Below are positions 51,068 to 60,894 of a stretch of 64,000 nt of DNA, one piece after another. The stretch's first letter is position 1; each line of letters opens with the position of its first letter. Location of the stretch: the NCBI RefSeq assembly GCF_044792555.1, contig NZ_CP126238.1, forward strand, positions 3,286,001 to 3,350,000, given 5' to 3'. The notes beneath the pieces were generated by a model that was given only the letters and a program-made list of their open reading frames with translations, made no database searches and was not told the DNA's origin. The translations under genes and the position numbers were made by a program. This DNA is from Alicycliphilus denitrificans_A (GTDB lineage: Bacteria; Pseudomonadota; Gammaproteobacteria; Burkholderiales; Burkholderiaceae_C).

Positions 51068-52561
51068 TCAGGTGGCCAGTGCGCGCACGATGGCGTCGGC
51101 GCACAAGGCCATCAAGCCACCGGGCACCAGGCCCAGAATCAGAACCAGCGCTCCATTCACGGTGAGCACGACACGCGCATCAAACGGCGCGGAAACGGTA
51201 CCGGCCGTGAGCGGTGCATCGAAATACATGACCTTCACCACGCGCAGGTAGTAGAAAGCGCCAATCAGCGACATGAGCACGGCAAACACCGCCAGTGCCA
51301 CATGCAGGCCCTGGCCCGAAGCCAGCAGCGCCTGAAGCACCGACAACTTGGCGTAAAAACCAACCAGCGGCGGAATGCCGGCCAGCGAGAACATGCACAC
51401 GGCCATCACCCCGGCATAGAGCGGGCTGCGCTGGTTCAGACCCGCCAGATCGGCGATCTCCTCGCTTTCGAAACCCTCACGCGCCAGCAGCACGATCAAG
51501 CCGAAGGCTGGCAGCGCCGTCAGCACATAGGTGACGATGTAGAACATCGCAGAGCTGTAGGCGGCTTCGGCAGCATTCGCATCCACGGTGCCATTGACGA
51601 CACCCGACAACAAGCCCAGAAACAGAAAGCCCATGTGCGAAATCGTCGAATAGGCAAGCATGCGCTTCAAGTTGGTCTGCAGCACACCGGCGACGTTACC
51701 CACAAGCAGCGAGGCAATGGCCAGGACAGCCAGCATCTGCTGCCAGTCAATGGCCAACGGCAACAAACCATCGACGAGCAGGCGCATCGCCATGCCGAAG
51801 GCCGCCAGCTTTGGGGCACTGGCGATGATCAGCGTCACCACCGTGGGAGCGCCTTGGTACACGTCGGGTATCCACATGTGAAAGGGAACGGCACCAAACT
51901 TGAAAGCCAGTCCGGCGACGATGAAGACCACGCCGAATACCAGCACCTGGTGACGAATCTGGCCCGCATTGATGGCCTTGAAGACCTGGCCGATATCGAG
52001 TGAGCCCGTGGCGCCATACACCATGGACAGTCCATAGAGCAGGAAACCGCTGGCCATGGCACCGAGCACGAAATACTTCATCGCCGCTTCAGTCGCGGTG
52101 GTGTGGTCACGGCGCAGCGCAACAAGCGCATAGCTCGACAGAGTGAGCAACTCCAGCCCCAGGTAGATCACCAGGAAATTGTTCGCCGAGATCAGCACAC
52201 AAATGCCCAGCAAGGCCAGCATGGTCAACGTGAACAATTCGCCGCCGCGCAGCATGCCTCGGTCGGCCGCATAAGGCCGGCCGTAGACCAGGGTCACCAT
52301 CAGGGAAACAGTGGCAAAGCACTTGAGCCAGTTGCCCATGGCATCACTGACCACCATGTTGTTCCAGCCGTAGAAGGTGCTACCGCTGCTGGCGTACATG
52401 GCCTGCAGCACCGCCACCACTGCCAAGGAAAGCATGGTCAAAACATAGGTGCCGGTGCGCCGGGCACTGCTCACCCCCAGATCCACCAGCGCAATCACGC
52501 AGGCCATGACCAGCAGCACGATCTCGGGGTAAATCGCCAACCAGCTGATGTTGTCAATCAT
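51068..52561 (-). CDS. nuoN: NADH-quinone oxidoreductase subunit N
   Basis: A 497-residue antiporter-like membrane subunit of complex I with about 14 helices, one of three proton channels. Key charged residues inside helices are seen in GLELLTLSSYALVA (Glu near residue 133), LRRDHTTATEAAMKYF and FGAVPFHMWIPDVYQGAPT near residue 230, and KRMLAYSTISHMGF (Lys near residue 300). It follows nuoM by 25 bases. Confidence 0.96.
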   Translation of the reverse strand: MIDNISWLAIYPEIVLLVMACVIALVDLGVSSARRTGTYVLTMLSLAVVAVLQAMYASSGSTFYGWNNMVVSDAMGNWLKCFATVSLMVTLVYGRPYAADRGMLRGGELFTLTMLALLGICVLISANNFLVIYLGLELLTLSSYALVALRRDHTTATEAAMKYFVLGAMASGFLLYGLSMVYGATGSLDIGQVFKAINAGQIRHQVLVFGVVFIVAGLAFKFGAVPFHMWIPDVYQGAPTVVTLIIASAPKLAAFGMAMRLLVDGLLPLAIDWQQMLAVLAIASLLVGNVAGVLQTNLKRMLAYSTISHMGFLFLGLLSGVVNGTVDANAAEAAYSSAMFYIVTYVLTALPAFGLIVLLAREGFESEEIADLAGLNQRSPLYAGVMAVCMFSLAGIPPLVGFYAKLSVLQALLASGQGLHVALAVFAVLMSLIGAFYYLRVVKVMYFDAPLTAGTVSAPFDARVVLTVNGALVLILGLVPGGLMALCADAIVRALAT

Positions 52562-52586
52562 CTTGTATCTCTCGCTTGCAGTCTGG

Positions 52587-54062
52587 TCAGTTCAGCTTGG
52601 ATTGCGCCACATGCTTGAGCAGTTCGGCCACGGACACATCCATCACATCGGTAAAGGGCTTGGGATAAATGCCCATGTACAGCACCGCGATCGCCAGCAC
52701 GCCCAGCACCAGAAATTCACGCGCATTGATGTCGCGCATCTCGCGCACATTGTCATTGGTCACAGAACCCAGATAAACGCGCTTATACATCCACAGCGAA
52801 TAGCTGGCGCCCAGGATCAGGGCCACGGCCGCCCCCAGTCCGACCCAGAAATTGAAACGCACCGAGGCAACGATCACCATCCATTCGCCTACGAAACCCG
52901 CCGTCGCAGGCAAGCCACAGTTGGCCATGGAGAACAGCAGCGCAAACGCGGCAAACTTGGGCATGGTGTTGACCACCCCACCATAGTCGGCAATCTGCCG
53001 CGAGTGCACGCGGTCGTACAAAACGCCGATGCACAGAAACATTGCCCCCGAAACGAAACCGTGGGCGATCATCTGCGCCAGGCCACCTGAGACGCCCAGA
53101 TCATTGAAGATGAAGAAACCGAGGGTGACGAAGCCCATGTGTGCCACGGACGAATAGGCCACCAGCTTCTTCATGTCCTTTTGTACGATCGCCACCAGGC
53201 CCACGTAGATCACGGCGATCAGTGACAGAGTGATCATCAGCCAGGCCCACTCATGCGCTGCATCGGGAGCGATGGGCAGCGAGAAGCGCAGGAAGCCATA
53301 GGCACCCAGCTTGAGCATGATGGCGGCCAGCACGGCAGAGCCACCCGTAGGGGCTTCGACGTGCACGTCAGGCAACCAGGTGTGCACTGGCCACATCGGC
53401 ACCTTCACGGCAAAGGCAGCGAACAGTGCAAAGAACAGCAATGTCTGCGCCGTGCCACCCAGCGGCAGCTTGTGCCAGGCGGCGATGTCGAAGCTACCGC
53501 CTGACTGGTTGTACAGGTAGATGAAGGCAACCAGTGTCAGTAACGAACCCAGCAGCGTGTACAAGAAGAACTTGAAGGCTGCGTAGATCTTGTTCGGGCC
53601 ACCCCACATACCGATGATCAGGTACATCGGAATCAGCGTGGCCTCAAAGAAGACGTAAAACAGCATGCCGTCCAGCGCCGCGAACACACCAATCATCAGG
53701 CCCGACAGGATCAGGAAGGCGGCCATGTACTGATAGACGCGTTCGGTGATCGACTCCCACGAGGCAATGATCACGATGACGGTGATGAAGGCCGTCAACG
53801 GCACGAACCACATGGAGATACCGTCCACGCCCAGGTGATAGTGCATGTTGAAGCGCGCAACCCAGGGCGCCTTCTCGACGAACTGCATGGTGGCCGTGCC
53901 GGTATCAAAACCGCTGATCAGCGGAATGGTTACGGCCAGCCCCAGCAAGGCCCCGATCAGCGCCAGCCAGCGCACAGCACGCGCATGCCTGTCACAGCCG
54001 AACGCCAGCAGCAGGACGCCAAAAACGATGGGCGTCCAAATGGCAAGACTCAACAAACCCAT
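52587..54062 (-). CDS. nuoM: NADH-quinone oxidoreductase subunit M
   Basis: A 491-residue antiporter-like subunit, homologous to NuoN and NuoL. Conserved functional sites include the helix-5 Glu in YVFFEATLIPMYLIIGMWGG near residue 144, FAVKVPMWPVHTWLPDVHVEAPT with its Lys near 225, and KKLVAYSSVAHMGF near 300. Start ATG at 54062, 13 bases after nuoL. Confidence 0.96.
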   Translation of the reverse strand: MGLLSLAIWTPIVFGVLLLAFGCDRHARAVRWLALIGALLGLAVTIPLISGFDTGTATMQFVEKAPWVARFNMHYHLGVDGISMWFVPLTAFITVIVIIASWESITERVYQYMAAFLILSGLMIGVFAALDGMLFYVFFEATLIPMYLIIGMWGGPNKIYAAFKFFLYTLLGSLLTLVAFIYLYNQSGGSFDIAAWHKLPLGGTAQTLLFFALFAAFAVKVPMWPVHTWLPDVHVEAPTGGSAVLAAIMLKLGAYGFLRFSLPIAPDAAHEWAWLMITLSLIAVIYVGLVAIVQKDMKKLVAYSSVAHMGFVTLGFFIFNDLGVSGGLAQMIAHGFVSGAMFLCIGVLYDRVHSRQIADYGGVVNTMPKFAAFALLFSMANCGLPATAGFVGEWMVIVASVRFNFWVGLGAAVALILGASYSLWMYKRVYLGSVTNDNVREMRDINAREFLVLGVLAIAVLYMGIYPKPFTDVMDVSVAELLKHVAQSKLN

Positions 54063-54075
54063 TTGTTATTTGCTC

Positions 54076-56109
54076 CTATTTGTTGAGCCACACGAAATAC
54101 GTCATGAGTGCAAACACACCCAAAATCATGAACAGTGCGTAGTGATAGAGGAAACCGGACTGCACGCGCCGCACCACGGCAGAGATGCGCGCGACCAGTT
54201 TCCACGAACCATTGACCATGGCGCCATCGATCACCGCCTGATCGCCGCCCTTCCACAACGCAACGCCCAGGCAGCGCGTGCCAGCGGCGATGATGTTCTC
54301 GTTAATCCAGTCCATGTAGTACTTGTTCTCAAGCAAGGTATAGACGGGCTGGAATGCGCGCTTGATCGCCGCAGGCAATGCCGGATTGACGATGTACATG
54401 TAGTAAGACACGGCGACACCTGCAAGAGCCAGCCAGAACGGCGCCGTCTGCAGAGCATGCAGGGCCATGGCCACGGGTCCGTGGAAGGCCTGAGCCAGCT
54501 GGGCCATCGCTGCGTGCTTGGAACCATCAACAAAGATCACTCCCTTGAAGAAGTCACCGAACAGCATAGGCTGGATATACATAAAGCCAATCACCACTGA
54601 GGGAATAGCCAGCAGCACCAGCGGTACCGTGACTACCCACGGCGACTCATGCGGCTTGGAATGATCGTCGTGGTGATGATGTGGATCGGGCTCTTCCTGC
54701 TCGTCGTGGTGGCCATCTGGGTTTTGGTCGTAGCGCTCCTTACCATGGAAAACCAGGAAGTACATGCGGAACGAGTAGAAAGCGGTTACGAAAACACCGG
54801 CCATGACGGCGAAATGCGCGAAACCGGCAGCCGGCAACTGGCTGAAGCGCACGGCCTCGATGATGTTTTCCTTGGAATAGAAACCCGAGAACAGCGGCGT
54901 GCCGATCAGCGCCAGGGAGCCCAGCAGCGAGGTGATCCAGGTGATGGGCATGTACTTGCGCACACCGCCCATCCAGCGGATGTCCTGATTGTGGTGCATG
55001 CCCATGATGACCGATCCGGCCCCCAGGAACAGCAGGGCCTTGAAGAAGGCATGCGTCATCAGGTGGAACACCGCCACCGAGTAGGCCGAAGCGCCCAAGG
55101 CTACCGTCATGTAACCGAGCTGCGACAGGGTCGAATAGGCCACCACGCGCTTGATGTCGTTCTGGATGATGCCTAGAAAACCCATGAACAGTGCAGTAAT
55201 GGAGCCAATCACCAAAATGAAATTCAGCGCAGCATCCGACAACTCGAACAGCGGTGACATGCGCGACACCATGAAGATGCCGGCCGTCACCATGGTGGCG
55301 GCGTGGATCAGCGCAGAAATCGGGGTCGGGCCTTCCATGGAGTCCGGCAGCCACACATGCAGCGGGAACTGGGCCGACTTACCCATGGCGCCGATGAACA
55401 GGCAGATGCAGATTACGGTGATCAGGAGCCAGTCGGTACCGGGGAAAAGCAGCGCACCCAGTTCCTGCTTCTTGGCAAAGATTTCCGCATAGTCGAAGCT
55501 GCCAGCATAGGCGGCGATCAGGCCAATGCCCAGGATAAAACCAAAGTCACCCACGCGGTTGACCAAAAATGCCTTCATGTTGGCGAAGATGGCAGATGGC
55601 TTGTTGTACCAGAAGCCAATCAGCAGATAGGACACCAGGCCCACGGCTTCCCAGCCAAAGAACAACTGCAGCATGTTGTTGCTCATTACGAGCATCAACA
55701 TGGAGAAGGTAAACAGCGAGATATAGGAGAAGAAACGGTTGTAGCCCTCGTCTTCCTCCATGTAGCCAATGGTGTAGATATGCACCATGAGCGACACAAA
55801 GGTCACCACACACATCATCATCGCGGTCAGGCCATCGATCAGAAAGCCGACTTCCATCTTCAGGCCGCCGACGACCATCCAGGTGTAGAGAGTCTGGTTA
55901 AGCCGAGCCCCGTCCACCGCCACGCTGTACAGCGTGGATGCAGATATCAGGAAGGACACCAGCACGCCCAGGATGGTCAGCGTGTGCGAGAGGCGGCGGC
56001 CGAACCAGTTGCCACCGAATGCCGTGCCAAAAAGACCGGCCAGCAGGGAGCCAGCCAGCGGCGCCAGTGGCACCGCCAGCAGGGTCGAAGCAGAAAGGGT
56101 TTGACTCAT
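54076..56109 (-). CDS. nuoL: NADH-quinone oxidoreductase subunit L
   Basis: A 677-residue subunit with 14 antiporter-like helices and the long C-terminal amphipathic helix (about 590-640) that runs along the membrane arm. Motifs: QLFFGWEAVGLVSYLLIGFWYNK (Glu near 144), KSAQFPLHVWLPDSMEGPTP near 240, and KRVVAYSTLSQLGYM near 315. A His/Asp-rich cytoplasmic insert (DGHHDEQEEPDPHHHHDDHSK, residues about 468-488) is notable; this loop is variable in the family and might bind metal. Its start is 32 bases after nuoK. Confidence 0.96.
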   Translation of the reverse strand: MSQTLSASTLLAVPLAPLAGSLLAGLFGTAFGGNWFGRRLSHTLTILGVLVSFLISASTLYSVAVDGARLNQTLYTWMVVGGLKMEVGFLIDGLTAMMMCVVTFVSLMVHIYTIGYMEEDEGYNRFFSYISLFTFSMLMLVMSNNMLQLFFGWEAVGLVSYLLIGFWYNKPSAIFANMKAFLVNRVGDFGFILGIGLIAAYAGSFDYAEIFAKKQELGALLFPGTDWLLITVICICLFIGAMGKSAQFPLHVWLPDSMEGPTPISALIHAATMVTAGIFMVSRMSPLFELSDAALNFILVIGSITALFMGFLGIIQNDIKRVVAYSTLSQLGYMTVALGASAYSVAVFHLMTHAFFKALLFLGAGSVIMGMHHNQDIRWMGGVRKYMPITWITSLLGSLALIGTPLFSGFYSKENIIEAVRFSQLPAAGFAHFAVMAGVFVTAFYSFRMYFLVFHGKERYDQNPDGHHDEQEEPDPHHHHDDHSKPHESPWVVTVPLVLLAIPSVVIGFMYIQPMLFGDFFKGVIFVDGSKHAAMAQLAQAFHGPVAMALHALQTAPFWLALAGVAVSYYMYIVNPALPAAIKRAFQPVYTLLENKYYMDWINENIIAAGTRCLGVALWKGGDQAVIDGAMVNGSWKLVARISAVVRRVQSGFLYHYALFMILGVFALMTYFVWLNK

Positions 56110-56141
56110 TCTTGAGAACCTTGCAAATACCGGTTAGCCCA

Positions 56142-56450
56142 TCACCCCTTGAGGGTGTTGAGGTCTTCCGCATTGATGCTGGTCTTGTTACGGAACAGCA
56201 GCACCAAGATGGCCAAGCCAATAGCCGCCTCGGCGGCCGCCACGGTGAGAATGAAGAACACGAACACCTGACCGTGCATGTCGCCCAGGTAGTGCGAAAA
56301 CGCGACGAAGTTCGTATTCACCGCCAACAACATCAACTCGATCGCCATCAGCAGAACGATCAGGTTCTTGCGGTTCAGAAAAATACCCACCACCGCCAGG
56401 GCGAAAAGCATCGCCCCCAGTGTCAGGAAATGGCCCAGGGTCAATGTCAT
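56142..56450 (-). CDS. nuoK: NADH-quinone oxidoreductase subunit K
   Basis: A 102-residue three-helix subunit. The two conserved membrane Glu are visible in IELMLLAVNTNFVAFS (Glu near residue 37) and VAAAEAAIGLAIL (Glu near residue 73), parts of the proton path near the quinone site. Start overlaps nuoJ stop by four bases. Confidence 0.96.
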   Translation of the reverse strand: MTLTLGHFLTLGAMLFALAVVGIFLNRKNLIVLLMAIELMLLAVNTNFVAFSHYLGDMHGQVFVFFILTVAAAEAAIGLAILVLLFRNKTSINAEDLNTLKG

Positions 56451-57115
56451 GCTTTTTTCTCCTGTGCACTGGCGTCGTTATCGGCTGGCGGCTGGGGGGG
56501 CTGTGTGACTGGCATCTTCACCACCACCAGACGCTCGCTGGCGCGCGCGCGGATCTGCGCAGCGGCATCGCTGACCTTGACGTCCTTGCGCTGGCGCAGG
56601 GTTAGTGCAATCGCGGAAATCATGGCCACCAGCAGGATCACCGCCGCAATTTCGACCGGATACAAATATTCGGTGTACATCAGCTTGCCCAATGCCTGGG
56701 TGTTGGAATACGGCACCACCTGGCCAGCCGCGTTCAGCAACGTTGCCACGGCCTTGGGTTCTTCCACTCCGCGGAATCCGGTCATCACCACCGCTGCCAT
56801 CTCGAACGCCACCAGAGCGCCAATAAAAACAGCCAAGGGAAAATGTTTCCAGAACCCGCGCCGCACGGTGTCGATGCGGATGTCCAGCATCATCACCACA
56901 AACAGGAACAGCACCATCACCGCCCCCAGGTACACCAGTACCAACGCGATGGCCAGAAATTCGGCCTTGAGCAGCAACCACACACCGGCGGCTTGTGAAA
57001 ACGCCAGAATCAAATGCAACACGGCATGCACGGGATTGCGCGCCGTGATCACCCGGAAGGCCGCATACAGCAGCACCGCCGAGAACAGGTAGAAGAATCC
57101 GGTTTTGACGTCCAT
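56447..57115 (-). CDS. nuoJ: NADH-quinone oxidoreductase subunit J
   Basis: A 222-residue subunit with five membrane helices. Typical are TARNPVHAVLHLILAFSQAAGVWLLL and LVYLGAVMVLFLFVVMMLD (pi-bulge helix 3). The cytoplasmic C-terminal tail (about 170-222) is long and ends in a lysine pair. nuoI is 43 bases upstream. Confidence 0.95.
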   Translation of the reverse strand: MDVKTGFFYLFSAVLLYAAFRVITARNPVHAVLHLILAFSQAAGVWLLLKAEFLAIALVLVYLGAVMVLFLFVVMMLDIRIDTVRRGFWKHFPLAVFIGALVAFEMAAVVMTGFRGVEEPKAVATLLNAAGQVVPYSNTQALGKLMYTEYLYPVEIAAVILLVAMISAIALTLRQRKDVKVSDAAAQIRARASERLVVVKMPVTQPPQPPADNDASAQEKKA

Positions 57116-57158
57116 GGATCGGGTCTTTTCAAAAGTTCAGGTGTGATGCGCCACCCGA

Positions 57159-57671
57159 TCAACGGTATTTGGCGTCCGCAGCCTTAGCTGCCGCAATCTC
57201 GGGCTCGTAACGGTCCCCCACGGCCAGGAGCATTTCCTTGGTGAAGTAGAGATCACCACGCTTCTCGCCGTGGTATTCGAGGATCTGCGTTTCCACGATC
57301 GAATCCACGGGGCAGCTTTCTTCGCAGAAGCCGCAAAAGATGCATTTAGTCAGATCGATGTCATAGCGCGTGGTGCGGCGCGTACCGTCTGCACGCACAT
57401 CGGACTCGATGGTGATGGCCATCGCCGGACATACGGCTTCACATAGCTTGCAGGCAATGCAACGCTCTTCGCCATTGTCGTAACGGCGTAGTGCATGCAG
57501 GCCGCGAAAGCGCGGTGACAACGGAGTTTTTTCTTCTGGAAACTGGACCGTGACCTTGCCACGGAAGGCATAGCGGCCCGTAAGCACCATGCCCTTGGCC
57601 AATTCCCAGAGCATGAAACTCTTGAAGAAATCCTTGATAGAAAAGGATGCAGGAGCAACAACAGCAGACAT
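57159..57671 (-). CDS. nuoI: NADH-quinone oxidoreductase subunit I
   Basis: A 170-residue ferredoxin-like subunit carrying clusters N6a and N6b between NuoG and the quinone site. Both 4Fe-4S motifs are intact: CIACKLCEAVCPAMAI (about 72-87) and CIFCGFCEESCPVDSI (about 111-126). An amphipathic N-terminal helix anchors it to the membrane. Starts 15 bases after nuoH. Confidence 0.97.
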   Translation of the reverse strand: MSAVVAPASFSIKDFFKSFMLWELAKGMVLTGRYAFRGKVTVQFPEEKTPLSPRFRGLHALRRYDNGEERCIACKLCEAVCPAMAITIESDVRADGTRRTTRYDIDLTKCIFCGFCEESCPVDSIVETQILEYHGEKRGDLYFTKEMLLAVGDRYEPEIAAAKAADAKYR

Positions 57672-57686
57672 GAATGGTGTCCCCGC

Positions 57687-58763
57687 TTATTTCCAAATAT
57701 TCCAGGGCGACAACAGCCAGGCGCCCACCACCAGCACCCACACCAGGGTGACCGGAATGAAGATCTTCCAGCCCAGACGCATGATCTGGTCATAGCGATA
57801 GCGCGGGAAGGTTGCGCGAATCCAGATGAACATCGACACGACCACGAAGGTCTTGATGCCAAGCCAGATCCACCCCGGGATGAAGTCAAGCGCCTCGACT
57901 GGCGGCAGCCAGCCGCCCAGGAACATGATCACGGCCAGAATCGAGACCAGCCACATGGCGGCGTATTCAGCCAGGAAGAAGATGGCAAAGCCCATGCCGG
58001 AATATTCGACCATGTGGCCAGCCACAATCTCGGCCTCGCCTTCAACCACATCAAACGGATGGCGGTTGGTTTCCGCCACGCCCGAGATCAGATACACCAA
58101 GAACACCGGCAGCAAGGGCAACCAGTTCCATGACAGGAAGTTCAGGCCCATGCCCGCCATGGCACCACGTGCCTGCCCCAGGACGATCTCGGTCAGGTTC
58201 ATGCTGCCGGTCACCATGATCACCACCACGAAGCAAAAACCCATGGCGATTTCGTAGCTGACCATTTGCGCCGAGGCACGCAACGCCCCCAGCAAGGCAT
58301 ATTTGGAGTTCGAAGCCCAGCCCGCGATGATCACACCATAGACCTCGATCGACGCAATGGCCATGACCAGCAATAAGCCGGCGTTGATGTTGGCCAAGGC
58401 AGTATCAGGGGCAAATGGCACCACCACCCAGGCTGCGAGGGCGGGCATGATGGCCATGATGGGCCCCAGGATGAACAAGCCCTTGCTCGCAGCAGTGGGC
58501 TGGATCACCTCCTTGGTCAAGAGCTTGAGGCCATCCGCCAGGGGCTGCAACAAACCCATGGGACCAACCCGGTTGGGACCCAGGCGTACTTGCATAAAGC
58601 CCAGCAGCTTGCGTTCCCATAGGGTCAGGTAGGCCACGGCCCCCATCAGCGGAGCGAGTACGCAGACAATCTTGATCAGGCTCCAGATCACCGGCCAGGC
58701 CATACCGGTCCACCAGCTTGCTGCGACCATGTTGAGGCCGCCGTTATAAATGGCGTCGATCAT
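57687..58763 (-). CDS. nuoH: NADH-quinone oxidoreductase subunit H
   Basis: A 358-residue subunit with eight or nine helices that forms much of the quinone chamber. Signature stretches: WERKLLGFMQVRLGPNRVGP near residue 50, YGVIIAGWASNSKYALLGALR near 130, and the acidic loop FDVVEGEAEIVAGHMVEYSG near 230. Its start overlaps the nuoG stop by four bases. Confidence 0.97.
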   Translation of the reverse strand: MIDAIYNGGLNMVAASWWTGMAWPVIWSLIKIVCVLAPLMGAVAYLTLWERKLLGFMQVRLGPNRVGPMGLLQPLADGLKLLTKEVIQPTAASKGLFILGPIMAIMPALAAWVVVPFAPDTALANINAGLLLVMAIASIEVYGVIIAGWASNSKYALLGALRASAQMVSYEIAMGFCFVVVIMVTGSMNLTEIVLGQARGAMAGMGLNFLSWNWLPLLPVFLVYLISGVAETNRHPFDVVEGEAEIVAGHMVEYSGMGFAIFFLAEYAAMWLVSILAVIMFLGGWLPPVEALDFIPGWIWLGIKTFVVVSMFIWIRATFPRYRYDQIMRLGWKIFIPVTLVWVLVVGAWLLSPWNIWK

Positions 58764-60880
58764 GCAACGGCTCCTTCACGTGCCGCACGCGCGTCGGCGG
58801 TCAGTTGCAGCGCTGATGCACGGCGCACCAGGCCGTCGAGCTGATAAATGCTGGCCACTACGGGCGCAGCCTGCGGCCCTTGAGCAACGGTGATTGGCGC
58901 CTTGGTAATGTTGGACAACTGTCCTGCCGTCAACAGCTCGGCACCTGCCGTAACCTGAGCCAGTACGTCCTGTGAAGACTCGAAGTCAACCCCTGACAGT
59001 CCCATGATATTGGCCAACACACGCAGCACCTTCCAGGCGGGACGCGTCTCACCCAGCGGACGCACGACGGCGTGGAAGCTCTGCACCTTGCCCTCGGCAT
59101 TGACGAAACTGCCCGATGTCTCGGTGAATGGAGCGATCGGCAGCAGCACGTCGCTCACGTCCATATTCGTCTTGAAAGGGCTTAACGTGACGACCATGTC
59201 CACGTCGGCCAGGCCCTGCGCGGCACTCGCACCTGCGGCGGTATCGAATTCGGGCTCCGTATTCAGCAGGAGCAGCGCCTTCACCTGGCCGGCCAGCATT
59301 TGCGCGGCGTTAAGGCCACCTTGGCGCGGCTGTGCACCCACAAGCTGAGCGCCAACCGTATTGGCAGCCTCGGTCAGATAACCAAAAGCCGCGCCCGTTT
59401 CCTGTGCAATCCACTGCACGAGGGCCAGCAGGCTACTTGCCTGGGCATGGTGGGCAGCAGCGTTACCCAGCAGCACGGCCTTGCGCTCACCCGCGAGCAA
59501 GGCGCGAGCAATGGACAGGGCCTCGGCGTTCGCCTTGCTGGCAGAGACAGGCGCAGCAACACCCTTTTCCTGCGCCACGGCTGCAGCCACATCGGCCAGA
59601 GCCTGCGTCCAGTCGGCGGCCCCCACTACGGAATGTGCAGCAGGAAGGGCCCAGTCGTAAGCCTGGGCATTGATGGCAAAGACCTTGCAGCCCTTGCGCG
59701 CCGCCTGGCGGATGCGCTGTGCAAACAGCGGATGATCCTTGCGCAGGTTGGAGCCGAGCACCAGTACCGACTGCAGTTCCGACAAAGCGGCAATGGGCAT
59801 GCCGAGCCAGCGAACCCCCTCTTGTGCGGCAAATTCAGCATTGCGCAAGCGGTAATCAATGTTCTCGCTACCCAGGCCTCGCACCAGGGTCGCGGCGAGA
59901 TGCAACTCTTCCAGCGTGCTGTGGGGGCTGGTCAATGCGCCGATAGCCGAAGCACCATGCTTGTCGCGCACGCACTTCAGGCCATTGGCCACATATTCCA
60001 ATGCGGTCTGCCAGTCGACCTCCTGCCACTGCCCACCCTGCTTGAGCATGGGGTGTGTCAGGCGATCTTCGCCATTCAAGGCCTCGTACGAGAAACGATC
60101 CCTATCAGCGATCCAGCACTCGTTGACAGCCTCATTCTCCAGCGGCACGACGCGCAACACCTTGTGGTTCTTGACCTGCACGACAAGATTGGCACCTGTG
60201 GAGTCGTGTGGCGACACCGACTTGCGACGCGACAGCTCCCAGGTACGCGCGCTGTAGCGGAAAGGCCGGCTGGTGAGCGCGCCCACAGGGCAGATGTCGA
60301 TCATGTTGCCCGACAATTCCGAGTCGACCGTGTCGCCCTTGACCGTAGTGATCTCCGAGTGCTCGCCCCGGTTGATCATGCCCAGCTCCATGTCGCCGCC
60401 GATCTCCTGACCAAAGCGCACACAGCGCGTGCAGTGGATGCAGCGCGTCATCTCGTCGGTGGAGATCAAGGGACCAATGTCCTTCTTCAGCACCACGCGT
60501 TTTTCCTCGCCATAGCGCGAGGCTGACGCGCCGTAGCCCACGGCCAGATCCTGCAGCTGGCATTCGCCACCCTGGTCGCAGATGGGGCAATCGAGTGGAT
60601 GGTTAATAAGCAAGAACTCCATCACCGACTGCTGGGCCTTCATAGCCTTGTCGCTCTTGGTGCGCACGATCATGCCCTGGGTCACGGGCGTGGCGCAGGC
60701 GGGCATAGGCTTGGGCGCCTTTTCGATGTCCACCAGGCACATGCGGCAGTTGGCCGCAATCGACAGCTTCTTGTGGTAGCAGAAATGCGGAATGTAGGTG
60801 CCAGCCTTCTCGGCCGCATGCATGACCATGCTGCCTTCGGCGACCTCCACCTTCTGACCATCCAGTTCAATTTCAACCAT
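58760..60880 (-). CDS. nuoG: NADH-quinone oxidoreductase subunit G
   Basis: A 706-residue FeS subunit of the peripheral arm. N-terminal clusters: 2Fe-2S (CYHKKLSIAANCRMC), N5 with a His ligand (HPLDCPICDQGGEC near 94-107) and N4 (CIHCTRC and the later ICPVGAL). The additional N7 cluster motif of E. coli NuoG is not seen. The rest is a molybdopterin-oxidoreductase-like domain without cofactor-binding Cys, related to FdsA in this window. Starts 14 bases after the nuoF stop. Confidence 0.96.
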   Translation of the reverse strand: MVEIELDGQKVEVAEGSMVMHAAEKAGTYIPHFCYHKKLSIAANCRMCLVDIEKAPKPMPACATPVTQGMIVRTKSDKAMKAQQSVMEFLLINHPLDCPICDQGGECQLQDLAVGYGASASRYGEEKRVVLKKDIGPLISTDEMTRCIHCTRCVRFGQEIGGDMELGMINRGEHSEITTVKGDTVDSELSGNMIDICPVGALTSRPFRYSARTWELSRRKSVSPHDSTGANLVVQVKNHKVLRVVPLENEAVNECWIADRDRFSYEALNGEDRLTHPMLKQGGQWQEVDWQTALEYVANGLKCVRDKHGASAIGALTSPHSTLEELHLAATLVRGLGSENIDYRLRNAEFAAQEGVRWLGMPIAALSELQSVLVLGSNLRKDHPLFAQRIRQAARKGCKVFAINAQAYDWALPAAHSVVGAADWTQALADVAAAVAQEKGVAAPVSASKANAEALSIARALLAGERKAVLLGNAAAHHAQASSLLALVQWIAQETGAAFGYLTEAANTVGAQLVGAQPRQGGLNAAQMLAGQVKALLLLNTEPEFDTAAGASAAQGLADVDMVVTLSPFKTNMDVSDVLLPIAPFTETSGSFVNAEGKVQSFHAVVRPLGETRPAWKVLRVLANIMGLSGVDFESSQDVLAQVTAGAELLTAGQLSNITKAPITVAQGPQAAPVVASIYQLDGLVRRASALQLTADARAAREGAVA

Positions 60881-60894
60881 ATCTTTTCTCGCGA

